Shown: positions 6,583 to 15,377 of the stretch, piece by piece | How positions within the stretch are numbered: position 1 is the stretch's first letter | How the letters are laid out: each line of letters begins with the position of its first letter | NCBI GenBank assembly: GCA_964354865.1 | Contig: CAYHBN010000016.1 | Span: 1-22,670 of the forward strand | From: JAHFJU01 sp964354865 | GTDB taxonomy: Bacteria; Patescibacteriota; Gracilibacteria; UBA1369; UM-FILTER-53-11 | Direction of reading: 5' to 3' | DNA length: 22,670 bases | Program-made: the position numbers and the translations under genes | The notes under the pieces: model-generated | What the model was told of the DNA's origin: nothing | Database searches by the model: none | What the model saw: only the letters and a program-made list of their open reading frames with translations

Positions 6583-9500
6583 TTACATTCCCAGCTCTTT
6601 ATAAAAGAGTTCTTGTATTGGCGCGAGAGCAGGGTCGTAGTTTATGCCGCATGGTTGTTCACCGCCCTGCTCGTGAATATAGCGAGAGTAGTTTTGCAGT
6701 GAGGTAGGAGCTGTTGCGAATTGACGATATCCGGCCTGTTCACCAGTCAAAATCACCACCTGCTTGCGGGTAACTTTTTTCGATGAGGCGATGCCCGTAA
6801 CACGTCGGCCTTTATACTCTAATTTTACAACGCCTTCATTTTCAAGACGACGCAGCTCGCTGTGATCCCATGCTCGCATATCGTTGAAGTCAGTGTGGTT
6901 GCCGCTTGCATTTTCAGTTTGCGCTTTGAGGATTTTTTCACGCACCTTACCAAAGGCTTGTAATCGCTCTGCTCCGGTAATCGTGGTGTTTGTTGCTTCG
7001 TCGGTTACGTCACGTGCTTCATCGAGGTACGTAAAGGCAATTTCTCCATCTTCAAACTCCCAAACCAAGAGAGCGCGAGCGCGCGGTTGGAGTGAAATTT
7101 CGCGATCATTACTCCATTCATTTTGTATGGTTGCTGCATGATCGAGCGCATCACTGCGGTTGAATCCCATGATCCAACGATCACTTATCTGTGATATTCT
7201 AAAACGATTTCCTTCGATGATAGAAACAACGTTTGGTCGTGCCTCTGGTGTGGCTTCGGGCGATTCTCTAAAAGCTCGTGCGGTTGGTATGTCGGTGCCA
7301 CCTTTGCGGGGTTCATAGGGCAGTCGGTAATCACGTGCGCGCTTAATCGGAATTTCAAAACGGCTGAGTGGCATTCGTTTGAGACTCAGAAATCCTTTAA
7401 AAATATCAGATGGAGTTACACTTGGATTTTTCTTTTTTGCTTCAGTTAATATTTTGGAAAATAGACTCGATACGCGCATGGTATCGACAAGGTCAGTGCC
7501 GCCATAATTTGCAATGAGTGTTTTAAGTGCAGGATCTATATATTCGAGGAGCGTTTCGTAGTACATGATCGCAAAAGCGTTCCCGGCATCAACACCTTCG
7601 AGCTCTGCCTCAAACAATTTGAGGGCGGTATCGGCGAGCTCGCCTACGGTGACAATTGGTTCTTGCGCATGAGCAATTGCCTCTAGCACTTGCTCAGGAG
7701 TGGTGAGTGGAACGGCAATATCGCTGTATCCTTCACGTAAACGTTTGTTGCCGTTACTGCCGGCCCAAACTTTTGGTGGGAGTTTTTCTTCGTCATCTGC
7801 AAAACCTGGAATTGAAATAAATTGTTTGCCGCGTAAGAACAAACAGTGAGCCGCAAGAGCAACCTCGGGGTCACACGGTTTTGCATATAATTTTTCAAAA
7901 AGCTCTTTCGGGGTGCGCACCATGTCGTAGTCGCGTTTGCGTGGTGAAGCTGCATCGCCTTCGGCGATTCGTTCTTTGCCCCACGAAGTGACGATAACCG
8001 GAAACTGGCCTTGTGAAGCTGCTAAAACAGCTTGGTCAACTTTTTCAATCCATGGTCCTTGGGGGCCTTTACGTTTGGTGCCAAGCGATGTTTTTCGATT
8101 ACTCGTATCGTATTCGCGCATTGTTAAGTCATAGAACTTTTGTAAAATGGCATTCTTCAAAGCTGCAAAAACGACGTTCTCGTCTTCGTCATATGTACTG
8201 CCATCAACGCCAATAAAGTAAACATCGAAGCGGCCAGGAATAATGCAGAATCGAATCGTGTGGCTTTCGTCACCCATTTTTACGACAGTCTTACATAAGT
8301 ACGCATCGGAGATTTTTTCGTGGAAGTACAGTGGGTCGATGTCGAGCGACTGAATACCGGTTCGGCTTTCGGCGACACCCGTAAACTCGATTTCTTCAAT
8401 ATATGGTGCAAGGGGATTGCTTTCAGGGGGCGGCACACTGGCGCCACCAACGGGGAGCTGTTTATTTGGCCGAATGCGATTTTGTAGTTCGTAACCAGCG
8501 AGGGCAACATCTTCATAACTATCTTGAATTTCGAGGCCCACGGTGTCACGTAGGTAAGCCATGAATGCTTCAAATGTTGCAAGATTTTCAGTCTGAAAGT
8601 CGGCGGTGTTTTTTACGCGGGGATTTTCTGGCTTCTCTGCGGTTTTTGCTGAATCTGCGGCGTCATCTTTTGTCTTGGCCTTGGTCGGCTCGGGAGCTTT
8701 TACGGGCAATGGTGGAGGAACATACTCATCCATACCCAGCAAAGTACGAACGTCTCCCAAAAGCTCGGCGGTTATCTTTGAATTATTCAGTACTCCAAAG
8801 AGTCGAAGGGCCTCGGTCGTTAAAAGTTGATCGAGATTTTTAAAGTGTGCGGCTGCTGGTACATCGAGTAGTAACTCGCCTTCACTATCAATCATTCCCA
8901 GATTACAGTAACGAGGCCGTCCATTAACCATTGCAGAATTACCAAATACGATCGAAGCCTGCCAATTGTCACCGTCACGTAAAAAAGAAATCTCAGTAAT
9001 GCCAAGTGCATTAAAGGGAACATTTTTATCAATGGTAAGTCTTCGTTCGGTTCCATCTTCCCAAGGCGTTTGAGTGAGCGACTCAGCTGCCTCCATAAAT
9101 CCAAGCGCAAGATCATCATGCAATCCACTTAATCCCACCGCACGATTTAACACGTCATCGGGGAGCTGTTTTGCGGCGAGTGCTTCACGGAGTAACGTTG
9201 TGAGTTCGTGTGTTGAGAGCTCTGGGGTAGGAACGGGTGTTTTGTCTTGTTCGAAGACATCATTTACCGCATCGCGCGTTCGTTTTACTCGTTTGTAAGG
9301 TTCAGGAGCGGGAGGCGGAGTAGCCGGATCCTTTTTTGATGCCTCCGTTTTTCGTTTCGCTTCGAGAATCGGCATCATGTGCGCCCGTGTTTTACCTAAA
9401 AGGTCACCTTCTAAACCCGATATCGCACATACTTCATTGAGAGTTTTGAGTATTTTTTCACCACCAGCTTCGATGACATTTTTTTGTAATCCGGTAATGC

Positions 9501-10791
9501 GTTGAAAAATTTCAGTGGCAAACGCCGGGTAAAGAGCTGCAAGCAAAGCTACATGCGCGATATATTTCTGATGAGAAAAGAGGTCGTTTATCAGATGAGA
9601 TCTGATTGCCGTTTGCACCTTAACCGGCATTGCTTGATAGATAATATAAAATCTCGAAGGTATCTCTTGTGCCATGGTGATAGCCTTTGATGCTAACTCT
9701 CCAAGCCTTGTATCTGCGAGCGAGTAAATGATGTTTTTCGTAAATTCGTAAACCTGAGCTGGATGGTAATGTGCATGAATTAAAAGAGTAATATGCAGCA
9801 TTGCGTCATCGGCAATGCTTTTTGAAAGAGAGGCTTTGTAGTTTTTTTCGCATTGCGGATAGACTGAAATATTTTGTTTTTTTATATATTCAAGGCACTC
9901 TTGTGTATTCAATACTTGATCAAGTCTGCCTAAATCTCGAAAAGGGTGCGTTGTTATTGCTGACTCCCATCGTGATTTCATTCCGACAGTACTCGACTTT
10001 AGGCCAGGTATCAAAAAAGAACTCACGGTATATGATCTCAATGGTGGAGAAACCAAAAAAGAAAGAGCAGGAAGTTCGCTCAGGGTTAGGTTTCGCTTTC
10101 CATATAAAAACTCCATATTTTTTGTTTTTTCACGAGAAGCCCCCTCTAAATTTGATCTGCCGATAATCTCGTCATGGCTTACATTTTTAAAATTATTTTC
10201 ATAGAATAAGATCAGTGCACCTCGTTCGTGTCCCATTTCAGCAAGTAACCCATCTAATTCGGTGATAATTTTATAGGCACGATCTTCGTCCCATTTTACA
10301 AAAAAGCTCCGCAGCTTCGTTTTCTGTAAAAAAGTGATTCGTCGTATTTGTTCACAAATAAGTGTACGGACGGCGTTCTCATGTGTAGTTTCTCCCAGTA
10401 ACGCATCGATCATACGTACTAACAGTGCGCTGCTTTTAGAAAGTTGACCATCGTGAATTTCTCCCTCAAGCAGACCCACGACAATGCCTGGATTCACGGT
10501 TAAATCGTAGGCGTCAGTGGTCATTCCTTTCGCATGTGCTTTTATTATAAGCCGTGTATGGACCAAATCTCTTACTTTTTTGTTCGGAAACATGTCTAGT
10601 CTTTGCAGCGCATCATCATTATTAGTAATCTGTTCATACGCTTCGCTCTTTTCAAGATCGGGGAATTGCTCTGCCGTAATTTCTCCACGATCAAGCGCCT
10701 CAAATTGTTCACTCAAAAAAACAAATAGCTCGTCAGCAGTAGTGACGTTTTCCATCCCGTTATCATTTTTACTCATTATATCGGTACTCAT
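6583..10791 (-). CDS. Giant 1402-aa multi-module protein of unknown function
   Basis: I do not recognise any domain. The protein has no signal peptide or membrane segment and is probably cytoplasmic. Residues 1-480 are largely helical. A Pro/Lys linker (480-525, TPPPAPEP) leads to a module at 530-690 with a beta-rich core (ISFLRDGDNWQASIVFGNS). A second linker (690-730, YVPPPLPVKAPEP plus Asp/Lys/Ala repeats) leads to another module at 735-900 with a similar look (FCIIPGRFDVYFIGVDG, then a helix ending FYDL). A third Pro stretch lies near 787-795. After 900 come a mixed region, a further beta-rich segment (1186-1260, RFRISQISDRWIMGF), and a C-terminal domain ending FYKELGM. I see no Walker A, nuclease, protease or HTH signature. 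It follows the 263-aa anchored gene by 25 nt and is probably co-transcribed with it, although TAATAC (10803-10798) sits 6 nt before the ATG. Confidence 0.75.
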   Translation of the reverse strand: MSTDIMSKNDNGMENVTTADELFVFLSEQFEALDRGEITAEQFPDLEKSEAYEQITNNDDALQRLDMFPNKKVRDLVHTRLIIKAHAKGMTTDAYDLTVNPGIVVGLLEGEIHDGQLSKSSALLVRMIDALLGETTHENAVRTLICEQIRRITFLQKTKLRSFFVKWDEDRAYKIITELDGLLAEMGHERGALILFYENNFKNVSHDEIIGRSNLEGASREKTKNMEFLYGKRNLTLSELPALSFLVSPPLRSYTVSSFLIPGLKSSTVGMKSRWESAITTHPFRDLGRLDQVLNTQECLEYIKKQNISVYPQCEKNYKASLSKSIADDAMLHITLLIHAHYHPAQVYEFTKNIIYSLADTRLGELASKAITMAQEIPSRFYIIYQAMPVKVQTAIRSHLINDLFSHQKYIAHVALLAALYPAFATEIFQRITGLQKNVIEAGGEKILKTLNEVCAISGLEGDLLGKTRAHMMPILEAKRKTEASKKDPATPPPAPEPYKRVKRTRDAVNDVFEQDKTPVPTPELSTHELTTLLREALAAKQLPDDVLNRAVGLSGLHDDLALGFMEAAESLTQTPWEDGTERRLTIDKNVPFNALGITEISFLRDGDNWQASIVFGNSAMVNGRPRYCNLGMIDSEGELLLDVPAAAHFKNLDQLLTTEALRLFGVLNNSKITAELLGDVRTLLGMDEYVPPPLPVKAPEPTKAKTKDDAADSAKTAEKPENPRVKNTADFQTENLATFEAFMAYLRDTVGLEIQDSYEDVALAGYELQNRIRPNKQLPVGGASVPPPESNPLAPYIEEIEFTGVAESRTGIQSLDIDPLYFHEKISDAYLCKTVVKMGDESHTIRFCIIPGRFDVYFIGVDGSTYDEDENVVFAALKNAILQKFYDLTMREYDTSNRKTSLGTKRKGPQGPWIEKVDQAVLAASQGQFPVIVTSWGKERIAEGDAASPRKRDYDMVRTPKELFEKLYAKPCDPEVALAAHCLFLRGKQFISIPGFADDEEKLPPKVWAGSNGNKRLREGYSDIAVPLTTPEQVLEAIAHAQEPIVTVGELADTALKLFEAELEGVDAGNAFAIMYYETLLEYIDPALKTLIANYGGTDLVDTMRVSSLFSKILTEAKKKNPSVTPSDIFKGFLSLKRMPLSRFEIPIKRARDYRLPYEPRKGGTDIPTARAFRESPEATPEARPNVVSIIEGNRFRISQISDRWIMGFNRSDALDHAATIQNEWSNDREISLQPRARALLVWEFEDGEIAFTYLDEARDVTDEATNTTITGAERLQAFGKVREKILKAQTENASGNHTDFNDMRAWDHSELRRLENEGVVKLEYKGRRVTGIASSKKVTRKQVVILTGEQAGYRQFATAPTSLQNYSRYIHEQGGEQPCGINYDPALAPIQELFYKELGM

Positions 10792-10816
10792 TGAAAAGTA
10801 TTAGCTATAAAAGTGG

Positions 10817-11608
10817 TTAATTGTCTTGTTGATTGTGAGCCCCATTCGCCTCCATAATTGACATGAGGGAGTAATTATATACGAGCGGATTTCCATCAGC
10901 CTCTCGAGCATAGGTAATGATTAAATCAATAGTATATGTTTTTACCCACTCTTTAATTCCAGCTGCATTCACTTCTGCAACGACATGGCGCTTAATTTGC
11001 TCTCGATCATATTTTTTACCATCTACCTCAACGGTAATATCGGGCATTTCTATATCGTAATACGAGATAATGCTTGTTTTTCCCCAGATATCCGAATTAT
11101 TAGGAAGACGCATAATTGGTGCATGGGTCTCTGAATCTCTCGGAATATATAAAGGAATTGCTGCATTTGGATATATACCAGAAGAGGAGAGTGAGCTTGG
11201 TAATACATCACGACACATTGTAAAAAACTGAACTTTTGAGTCTGCCTCATTTTTTGTATGTAATCCTTCTTGAAAAGCTTCAACAAATGAGGCTCTCATT
11301 TTTGGATCGTAGGTGGAATTCAAGAATGCTCCACCATCTTTTTCATTTACAACCATGCCCGCCTGAGCTCGCGGTTTATTTGTCTTTTTCTTTTTTCTCG
11401 ATGTATTATTTTCTGTATGGGGAATAGCAATATCAGCGATTTGATAAGCTAATATACTGATAAGCGCTACAAGAATTGCGCCATGTGTTTTATTAAGAGA
11501 CGATTGAAGTTCTAATTTGATTTTTTTACCATCATCATCTGATGGTTCACCGAGAACTTTTAGGTCTCTACGGGTCTCAAAATATGATTTTAGAGGATTT
11601 AGGCGCAT
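10817..11608 (-). CDS. Single-pass membrane-anchored protein, distant relative of A and B
   Basis: A 263-aa protein of unknown function. Its N-terminus (RLNPLKSYFETRRDLKVLGEPSD) resembles that of paralogs A and B in composition and spacing (M-K/R-L, N-P-L-K, S/F-E-x-R, acidic stretch, then a membrane segment). The membrane helix is at about 43-62 (GAILVALISILAYQIADIAI), followed by a very basic RKKKKTNKPR linker. The outer domain (about 90-250) lacks the PYWN and GDALxxALH blocks, so the link to A and B rests on the N-terminal part only. It has its own promoter and precedes the 1402-aa gene by 25 nt on the same strand. This layout suggests it anchors or partners the giant protein, which is an inference. 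Confidence 0.7.
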   Translation of the reverse strand: MRLNPLKSYFETRRDLKVLGEPSDDDGKKIKLELQSSLNKTHGAILVALISILAYQIADIAIPHTENNTSRKKKKTNKPRAQAGMVVNEKDGGAFLNSTYDPKMRASFVEAFQEGLHTKNEADSKVQFFTMCRDVLPSSLSSSGIYPNAAIPLYIPRDSETHAPIMRLPNNSDIWGKTSIISYYDIEMPDITVEVDGKKYDREQIKRHVVAEVNAAGIKEWVKTYTIDLIITYAREADGNPLVYNYSLMSIMEANGAHNQQDN

Positions 11609-11619
11609 AAATAGCGCGC

Positions 11620-11648
11620 ATTATGCACGCTTTTACCTATTTAGTCAA
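11620..11648 (-). promoter_or_regulatory. Promoter of the 263-aa/1402-aa genes, near-leaderless
   Basis: On the - strand TTGACT (11648-11643), a 17-bp spacer and CATAAT (11625-11620). The -10 ends 11 nt before the ATG at 11608, predicting a leader of about 5 nt. The region GCGTGCATAATGCGCGC is GC-rich and partly self-complementary. Confidence 0.6.
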
Positions 11649-11663
11649 CCCTCCCGTGCCTCC

Positions 11664-12572
11664 TTATTTCTTTCTCTCGTAATCCAAGAGTGGCGCAATA
11701 CAGAGAGCGCCAACAGTAGGTAGTCCTTGTGTTCGATCAGCTCTTCGAATGTCGCCATCTTCATTCAAATAGGGCACGGTCTTTGCAGTTGGGTCGGCTT
11801 CATACAGATAACTGCCGTATCGTTTAGGACTTCCCTGTGGACCCTGATTAGGTAATTGTGGTAATAGTGCGCCCCCCTTTGTTCTTTCGATTCCTCGGTG
11901 TTCGTAGCTTCTATCACCGTCACTCCCAAGGCGGCCGTGGCGCGGGTCAGGTAACCGATATATGCCATTGGCATCGCACCATTCTTCTATTTCATCGTAA
12001 CTTTTGCCGATGAATTGTAGTCCACCAAAGAAAAACGGATTACCGTATAAAGATAAGGTTGCTGCAAGATGTCCGCCCCCCTCTAACTTCATCATGCGAT
12101 CTACTTGTAGCATTTCGGTGCCTGGAATCTTTTGATTAAGTCGTCGAATTAGTTCTGTGTATCCTACGAGTGAGCACATTTCGTCAGATCGTAAGTTGCT
12201 TTCAGCGGCATACTGTAAGTATGCAGCATCAATAGATATCTCGCCCTGTGACAACTCTTTTTCCGTCTGTATATATAGCGCAGCAAGTTTCTTAAATTCT
12301 TCAAGTCTTGCGAAATTTACATCGGGTTTTCTTTCAATGACCGCCGTTTGTAATTTTGTGGGACTCACGGGCGCATCGCTAAATACCCTATTAACCGCAG
12401 CAATTTCAGCCATCGTTGCCTCAATAATGGTACGGCGAACTACGTCGAGTGAGGTGTTTTTGTCAGTGTCTGGATTTGGCAAATTATTAAACCACTGATC
12501 CGCAGTTTTTTTACCTGGGTACCCGGTTTGTACTTGATCGAAGGGGATTAGTCCTGTTTCGCGAGGTTTCAT
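11664..12572 (-). CDS. Uncharacterised 302-aa protein
   Basis: Not recognised. It is soluble with no signal peptide. The N-terminal 40 residues are rich in Pro, Gly and Asn; residues 40-150 look helical (DVVRRTIIEATMAEIAAVNRVF and a Glu/Lys-rich helix near 88-110). A Gly-rich central block follows (GGGHLAATLSLYGNPFFFGG, 165-184), then IGKSYDEIEEWCDANGIYRLPD (188-209). The last 90 residues are polar and probably extended (DRSYEHRGIERTKGG, NQGPQGSPKRYGSYLYEAD). It is the first gene of the - strand set that continues, after 55 nt, with the 263-aa anchored protein and the 1402-aa giant, so a shared function is plausible. A TATACT box 6 nt before the ATG suggests a leaderless start at 12572. Confidence 0.7.
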   Translation of the reverse strand: MKPRETGLIPFDQVQTGYPGKKTADQWFNNLPNPDTDKNTSLDVVRRTIIEATMAEIAAVNRVFSDAPVSPTKLQTAVIERKPDVNFARLEEFKKLAALYIQTEKELSQGEISIDAAYLQYAAESNLRSDEMCSLVGYTELIRRLNQKIPGTEMLQVDRMMKLEGGGHLAATLSLYGNPFFFGGLQFIGKSYDEIEEWCDANGIYRLPDPRHGRLGSDGDRSYEHRGIERTKGGALLPQLPNQGPQGSPKRYGSYLYEADPTAKTVPYLNEDGDIRRADRTQGLPTVGALCIAPLLDYERKK

Positions 12573-12578
12573 AGGGTG

Positions 12579-12607
12579 AGTATAAATGAATGAAATTCTA
12601 AATTGAA
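12579..12607 (-). promoter_or_regulatory. Likely promoter of the 302-aa gene, leaderless
   Basis: TATACT on the - strand (12584-12579) ends 6 nt from the ATG at 12572, with a weak TTCAAT -35 (12607-12602) at 17 bp. The expected transcription start coincides with the start codon. Confidence 0.45.
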
Positions 12608-12715
12608 TTTGATTAGGTAAGACGGTATTTAAGCATGTTTTTTTATCTTTTGTAAAGGGTGGTGCGATTTATTACTGCAATTTGTGCAAAATTCCGCTTA
12701 ATCTAAGGTTAAAAG

Positions 12716-12742
12716 TTGCTTTTTAGGCAAACTTATTATATT
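12716..12742 (+). promoter_or_regulatory. Possible promoter of the BipA gene
   Basis: TTGCTT (12716-12721) and TATATT (12737-12742) with a short 15-bp spacer precede an approximately 30-nt leader that ends in the ATG at 12778. There is no Shine-Dalgarno. The rest of this 205-bp divergent intergenic region is AT-rich, and I see nothing else in it. Confidence 0.35.
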
Positions 12743-12777
12743 TTCTCCGCACGCTCATTTTTTAAACCGTTACCGTT

Positions 12778-14580
12778 ATGAAAGTACTCAATATTGCTAT
12801 TATCGCTCACGTTGATCACGGAAAGACAACGCTTACTGACTTTTTGCTCAAACAAGGTGGTGCTTTCTCAGAACGCGAAGAGGTTCAAGATTGTGCCATG
12901 GATTCGAATGCACTTGAGCGCGAGCGTGGTATTACGATCCTTTCAAAAAATGCATCTATTCGGTACGACGGGGTAAAAATTAACATTGTAGATACTCCTG
13001 GGCATGCCGACTTCGGTTCAGAAGTTGAGCGTGTGCTTAAAATGGTTGATTCAGTTTTGTTGTTGGTTGACGCGAAAGAAGGACCGATGCCTCAGACAAA
13101 ATTCGTTTTGAAAAAATCACTCGCATTGGGTATTCGACCTATTGTTCTTGTAAATAAGATCGACAAACACGATGCCCGACCTGACGAAGTAGTGAATATG
13201 GTTTTTGATTTGTTCGTGGCACTTGGCGCAACAAACGAGCAGCTCGATTTTCCTATCGTATACACGATTGGCCGCCAAGGAATTGCAAAGCATAATCTTA
13301 CCGATGAATCGACAGACTTAAAGCCACTTTTTGAGACTATCTTTAAGCACGTTGCACAGTACGACGAATCAAAAGAAAAGGATCCACTTCAAATGCAGGT
13401 AGCGAACTTGGCCTACGATGAATATGTTGGCCGTGTTGGTATTGGCCGTATTATTGCTGGTTCGGTAAAACTTGGTCAGCAAGTTACGTTGTGTACTCGT
13501 AATGGTTCAACGGTAAACGGAAAAATCAGCAAATTATTTACTTTTGAAGGTTTGCATCAGATTGAAGTTCCCGAGGCATTCGCCGGAGACATTTGTTGTA
13601 TTGCAGGATTCCCCGAGATTACCATTGGTGAAACTATCTGTGAGCTGGGCAATCCATTGCCACTCCCTATGATCGAAATAGATGAACCGACACTCGAAAT
13701 GAACTTTTTGGTTAATAATTCTCCGTTCGCAGGTAAAGAAGGAAAATTTGTAACTACTCGTCATTTGCGCGATCGTTTAGACCGCGAGTTGCAGACAAAC
13801 GTTGGCTTGAAAGTTGAGGAACTTGGTGGAGCTGAGGGTTACCGAGTCAGCGGACGTGGTGAACTTCACTTGGCGATTTTGCTCGAAAATATGAGACGTG
13901 AAGGATACGAAGTACAGGTTTCAAAGCCAGAGGTTATTATGAAAAAAGCGACAAATGGCGATAAGCTTGAGCCTATTGAACAAGTCATTATCAACGTTCC
14001 TGAGCAATTTGCGGGAACAGTTATTGAAAGACTCGGCAAGCGCCGTGGTGAAATGACAAACATGATCAATGCGAATGCGCACAGCACTATTGAATATACA
14101 GTTCCAACTCGAGGTTTGATCGGTTTCCGCTCAGAATTTATTACCGAGACAAAGGGTGAAGGAATTTTGGACCACAGCTTTTTAGAATACCAAGTTCACC
14201 GTGGCGATATTCCACATCGTCAGAATGGTGTGATGATTTCGGGTGAAAACGGCGAGACCATGGGTTACTCACTCTACAATCTTCAAGAGCGCGGAACATT
14301 ATTCTTGGGCGCGGGTATTCAGGTATACGAAGGTATGATTATTGGCGAGCACTCACGCGATAACGATCTCACGGTAAACCCATGTAAAGGTAAAAAGCTT
14401 ACCAACATGCGTGCATCGGGCAGCGACGAGGCTATTCGTTTGGTAACTCCACGCGAAATGACTCTCGAGCTTGGTCTTGAATATATTGAGACCGATGAGT
14501 ATGTCGAGATCACTCCAAAAAACATTCGTCTTCGCAAGAAGTACCTGACCGAGAACGACCGAAAGCGGGCCGGGCGATAA
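12778..14580 (+). CDS. typA: Translational GTPase BipA/TypA
   Basis: A 600-aa ribosome-associated GTPase of the EF-G/LepA superfamily, full length for the family. It contains the G1 loop AHVDHGKTTL (10-19), the switch I region ERERGITI (47-54), G3 DTPGHADF (72-79), G4 NKID (126-129), the beta-barrel domain II, EF-G-like domains III and V (FLVNNSPFAGKEG, RGELHLAILLENMRREGYE, PTRGLIGFRSEF), and the BipA-specific C-terminal domain (GAGIQVYEGMIIGEHSRDNDLTVNPCKGKKLTNMRASGSDE spans about 520-560). BipA binds the 70S ribosome and supports 50S assembly and growth under stress or at low temperature. It stands alone between divergent and convergent neighbours, with a terminator just after the stop. Confidence 0.97.
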   Translation: MKVLNIAIIAHVDHGKTTLTDFLLKQGGAFSEREEVQDCAMDSNALERERGITILSKNASIRYDGVKINIVDTPGHADFGSEVERVLKMVDSVLLLVDAKEGPMPQTKFVLKKSLALGIRPIVLVNKIDKHDARPDEVVNMVFDLFVALGATNEQLDFPIVYTIGRQGIAKHNLTDESTDLKPLFETIFKHVAQYDESKEKDPLQMQVANLAYDEYVGRVGIGRIIAGSVKLGQQVTLCTRNGSTVNGKISKLFTFEGLHQIEVPEAFAGDICCIAGFPEITIGETICELGNPLPLPMIEIDEPTLEMNFLVNNSPFAGKEGKFVTTRHLRDRLDRELQTNVGLKVEELGGAEGYRVSGRGELHLAILLENMRREGYEVQVSKPEVIMKKATNGDKLEPIEQVIINVPEQFAGTVIERLGKRRGEMTNMINANAHSTIEYTVPTRGLIGFRSEFITETKGEGILDHSFLEYQVHRGDIPHRQNGVMISGENGETMGYSLYNLQERGTLFLGAGIQVYEGMIIGEHSRDNDLTVNPCKGKKLTNMRASGSDEAIRLVTPREMTLELGLEYIETDEYVEITPKNIRLRKKYLTENDRKRAGR

Positions 14581-14588
14581 ATAGCGAC

Positions 14589-14614
14589 TGTGACAAATAT
14601 TATAGTCACATTTT
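14589..14614 (+). terminator. Terminator after the BipA gene
   Basis: TGTGAC (14589-14594) pairs with GTCACA (14605-14610) across a 10-nt AT loop, followed by TTTT. The 3' arm overlaps the stop codon of the converging anchored-protein gene. Confidence 0.55.
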
Positions 14615-15298
14615 CTTCACCGTCGGCACAATCTGCTGAATCAATTTTTCGACGCTAAACTCGGCAACCTCTTTATTACAGACTGCTCGTTTCGCGCCGC
14701 TATATACCATACAGCTCGATGGTGCTTTTACAATAAAACTCAGGGTAACGATGTTGCTGTTTTGTAATCCTGGTACGACCCATGCGAAGTCATATGTTGT
14801 GTAGATAGAGCCCGCCGCGCCATCTTCGCGCGCAGTCAAACAAATGGTCGAAGTCCCCACTTTTTCCTGAGAAACTTCAACACCGTCGTTCGTTTTTCCT
14901 ACGGCACAAATAAAATCAGAGGGCGCGGTTTGTACCGAAATTTTTGGTGGCCATTGTTGTGCCGTTACATACAGTCCGCCAATGGTTTTCGGATACTGAA
15001 ACGAGTATCCGCTAGCTGCGTCAATTTTTATCGCGAAGTTTGTTGGCAAAATTACTGCTCCAACGGGAGGCAGGGGAGTTACAGCCACAGGCGCAGTGAC
15101 GACGACCGGTGAAGTGGGCGCCACGGTCGTTGCCGCCGGCGCGGGTGTTACATTTATGTTCGTTTGCTGAACGGGTGCAGGATTCGACTTCTGATAAAAC
15201 CAGAGCCCCAGCGCAAGCAGTGCAATCCCCGCCAAAAATGCGAGAAAAATATACAGTGGCGTTCGGTCTGGTGAACTTTGCGCGTGATGAGTTTCCAT
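14606..15298 (-). CDS. Membrane-anchored exported protein of unknown function
   Basis: I place the start at 15298, giving 230 aa that begin METHHAQSSPDRTPLY; the frame is open 29 codons further, but that extension runs into the desaturase start on the other strand and has no export-like character. Residues 15-35 form one membrane helix (YIFLAFLAGIALLALGLWFY), followed by a long Pro/Thr/Val linker (PAPVQQTNINVTPAPAATTVAP) typical of wall-spanning tethers. The outer domain (about 85-230) begins with IKIDAASGYSFQYPKTIGG, a start common in small exported beta-sandwich domains of the PsbP-like or DUF4367-like type, and has four cysteines (DFICAVG, STICLT, SSCMVY, AVCNKE) that may form disulfides. 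No catalytic motif is visible. It overlaps the BipA terminator at its 3' end. Confidence 0.7.
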   Translation of the reverse strand: METHHAQSSPDRTPLYIFLAFLAGIALLALGLWFYQKSNPAPVQQTNINVTPAPAATTVAPTSPVVVTAPVAVTPLPPVGAVILPTNFAIKIDAASGYSFQYPKTIGGLYVTAQQWPPKISVQTAPSDFICAVGKTNDGVEVSQEKVGTSTICLTAREDGAAGSIYTTYDFAWVVPGLQNSNIVTLSFIVKAPSSCMVYSGAKRAVCNKEVAEFSVEKLIQQIVPTVKKM

Positions 15299-15325
15299 AG
15301 TGTGGCTTGGTTCAAGGATAATTTT

Positions 15326-15334
15326 AGTGTAGCA
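15326..15334 (-). promoter_or_regulatory. Possible extended -10 for the anchored-protein gene
   Basis: The - strand reads TGCTACACT (15334-15326), an extended -10 about 27 nt before the ATG at 15298, without a recognisable -35. The 79-bp space between the divergent starts must hold promoters for both genes; I see no clear one for the desaturase. Confidence 0.3.
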
Positions 15335-15377
15335 TCTCATAAGACGATTTTTAGGAGTAACCCTTACATATACGCAT

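Noticed and set aside
9801..10166. 121-aa + strand ORF inside the 1402-aa gene
   Set aside because: It is antisense to a long coding frame, has no promoter-like sequence, and its composition is that of a shadow frame.
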